A stretch of DNA of 13,090 bases from DASUPK01 sp035456265 (lineage in GTDB: Bacteria > Actinomycetota > Thermoleophilia > Solirubrobacterales > 70-9): positions 1 to 13,090 of the forward strand of contig DATIDP010000013.1 in assembly GCA_035456265.1 (NCBI GenBank), written 5' to 3'. Made by a program: the position numbers and the translations under genes. Position 1 is the stretch's first letter; each line of letters opens with the position of its first letter. The notes beneath the pieces are model-generated. The model saw nothing but the letters and a program-made list of their open reading frames with translations, searched no databases and was not told the origin of the DNA. This document shows positions 11,610 through 13,090 of the stretch, piece after piece.

Positions 11610-12974
11610 ATGGGAGAGCCCGTTAAGTTCCTCCTTGGGGAGGACGAAATTCCCTCCAGGTGGGTGAACCTGCTGGCTGACCTGCCCGGCGAGCCGCCTC
11701 CGCCGCCGCTCAGCCCGGCGACGGGCGAGCCGGTCGGGCCGGAGGATCTCTCCGCGATCTTTCCGATGGGGCTGATCGAGCAGGAGGTGTCGACGGAGCC
11801 GGAGATCGAGATCCCGGAGGAGGTCCGCGACATCTACCGGCTCTGGCGGCCGACGCCCCTCTTCCGCGCCCGGCGGCTGGAGCGTGAGCTCGATACCCCG
11901 GCCCACATCTACTACAAGTACGAGGGCGTCTCGCCCGCGGGCTCACACAAGCCGAACACAGCCGTGGCCCAGGCCTTCTACAACCGGGAGGCCGGGATCA
12001 GGAAGCTCTCGACGGAGACCGGGGCGGGGCAGTGGGGCTCGGCGCTCGCGCTCGCCTGCCAGCTGTTCGGGCTCGAGTGCGAGGTCTTCATGGTCGGCAT
12101 CTCCTACGACCAGAAGCCGTACCGCAAGGCGATGATCGAGACCTGGGGCGCGACCGTCCACAGGAGCCCCTCGGAACTGACGGAGGCGGGCCGCTCGCAG
12201 TCCGAGCACGGGTCCGGCAGCCTCGGCATCGCGATCTCGGAGGCGGTGGAGGTCGCGGCCGGTGCCGAGGACACGAACTACTCACTCGGCTCGGTCCTCA
12301 ACCACGTCTGCCTGCACCAGACCGTGATCGGCCAGGAGTGCATCGCCCAGCTGGAGCTGGCCGGCGAGTCGCCCGACGTGGTGATCGGCTGTGTCGGCGG
12401 CGGCTCCAACTTCGCCGGCGTCGCCTATCCATTCCTGCGCCAGAAGCTGCGCGAGGGGACGGAGACCACGTTCATCGCGGCTGAGCCGGCGGCCTGTCCG
12501 ACGCTGACCCGCGGCCGCTACGCCTACGACTTCGGCGACACGGTCGGGATGACCCCCCTGATGCCGATGTACACCCTCGGCCACGACTTCATGCCGCCGC
12601 CGGTTCACGCGGGTGGCCTCCGCTACCACGGCGACGCACCGAGCCTCAGCGCCCTGGTGAAGGAGGGACTCGTCGAGCCGAAGGCGATCGCCCAGACCGC
12701 GGCCTTCGAGGCGGCCGTGCGCTTCGCCCGCTGCGAGGGGATCATCCCGGGGCCCGAGCCGGCGCACGCCATCCGGGCCGTTTTCGATGAGGCCGAGGCG
12801 GCCAAGCAGAGCGGCGAGGAGAGGGTGATCCTGTTCAACCTCTCGGGGCACGGCCACTTCGACATGTCCGCGTACGCGGCCTATTTCGCCGGCGAGCTCG
12901 AGGATCTCGAGCTGCCCGAGGAGGAGCTCTCCTCTGCGCTCGAGCGCCTCCCCGAGGCGCCCACACTCGCCTGA
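11610..12974 (+). CDS. Tryptophan synthase beta chain-like protein, TrpB2 type
   Basis: A 454-residue PLP-dependent fold type II enzyme. TrpB2 joins indole and serine to make tryptophan and is longer than TrpB1 (about 400). Features of the longer TrpB2 form are the proline-rich N-terminal extension (PPPPPLSPATGEP, 30-42) and YRLWRPTPLFRARRLE (76-91). Catalytic elements are the PLP-binding K114 in GSHKPNTA, E136 in TETGAGQWG, the phosphate-binding GGGSN (263-267), AEPAACPTLTRG near 291 and LSGHGHFDM (411-419). No trpA or other trp gene is adjacent, consistent with indole salvage or a side role rather than the standard TrpAB complex. ATG 11610 has no ribosome-binding site but follows a -10-like TAGAAT, suggesting a leaderless message. 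The window ends 116 bases after the stop with nothing identifiable. Confidence 0.93.
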   Translation: MGEPVKFLLGEDEIPSRWVNLLADLPGEPPPPPLSPATGEPVGPEDLSAIFPMGLIEQEVSTEPEIEIPEEVRDIYRLWRPTPLFRARRLERELDTPAHIYYKYEGVSPAGSHKPNTAVAQAFYNREAGIRKLSTETGAGQWGSALALACQLFGLECEVFMVGISYDQKPYRKAMIETWGATVHRSPSELTEAGRSQSEHGSGSLGIAISEAVEVAAGAEDTNYSLGSVLNHVCLHQTVIGQECIAQLELAGESPDVVIGCVGGGSNFAGVAYPFLRQKLREGTETTFIAAEPAACPTLTRGRYAYDFGDTVGMTPLMPMYTLGHDFMPPPVHAGGLRYHGDAPSLSALVKEGLVEPKAIAQTAAFEAAVRFARCEGIIPGPEPAHAIRAVFDEAEAAKQSGEERVILFNLSGHGHFDMSAYAAYFAGELEDLELPEEELSSALERLPEAPTLA

Positions 12975-13090
12975 CGGTCCACGCACCGGACGGCCGGCCA
13001 ACGGGATTGACAGCCTGTCGAACGCTCGAGAACCTGGGCACGCAGGAGCGCGTCCGGATCTCGGACCTGCGCTCGGTCGGCCCGCCAGAT

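Noticed and set aside
13007..13035. TTGACA at 13007-13012 as the -35 box of a gene beyond the right edge
   Set aside because: No -10 box occurs at 16-18 bases, and the hexamer is part of a small TTGACAG/CTGTC dyad; the downstream gene is outside the window.

Overview
The window is GC-rich and densely coded. Third codon positions are strongly G/C, GTG starts are frequent, stop/start overlaps are common, and terminator hairpins lack T-tracts. Together with a mycobacterial-type GTP-dependent PEP carboxykinase and two secreted protein types that I associate with Thermoleophilia, this suggests a high-GC actinobacterium, possibly Solirubrobacterales. The lineage is an inference from protein style; no rRNA is present.

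Layout. (1) 243-890, minus: a NarL/LuxR-type response regulator without a partner kinase, perhaps preceded by an overlapping 32-residue ORF. (2) 891-1351 has no secure gene but holds what looks like a frameshifted coding remnant. (3) 1352-4645, minus: a tight four-gene operon of ATP-grasp acyl-CoA ligase beta subunit, alpha subunit, a single-cluster ferredoxin and a DUF1028 protein, with GTGA and TGATG junctions between the first three. (4) 4813-5415, plus: a membrane-anchored or secreted protein of unknown function behind a leader with two hairpins. (5) 5484-7087, minus: a DHA2-type MFS exporter translationally coupled to a 43-residue ORF. This pair is divergent from an ArsR-family regulator (7164-7493), and two palindromes lie between them. 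(6) 7559-8332, plus: a two-domain universal stress protein. (7) 8524-10332, plus: GTP-dependent PEP carboxykinase. (8) 10333-11511, minus: a secreted cysteine-module protein whose stop codon abuts that of pckG, with one hairpin covering both. (9) 11610-12974, plus: TrpB2-type tryptophan synthase beta chain.

How the genes fit together. The ligase and PEP carboxykinase belong to central carbon metabolism around the TCA cycle and gluconeogenesis. The ligase pair is annotated as succinyl-CoA ligase, but both subunits carry motifs resembling ATP-citrate lyase and, by relationship, citryl-CoA synthetase. The co-transcribed ferredoxin hints at a link to ferredoxin-dependent 2-oxoacid chemistry, which is inference. 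The ArsR, small ORF and MFS genes form a self-contained regulated efflux module.

I found no CRISPR array, transposon, tRNA, rRNA or obvious defence system. The strongest candidates for novelty are the ligase-ferredoxin operon, the 43-residue ORF coupled to the exporter, the Cys-to-Ser change in the PEP carboxykinase P-loop, and the shared hairpin across two abutting stop codons.
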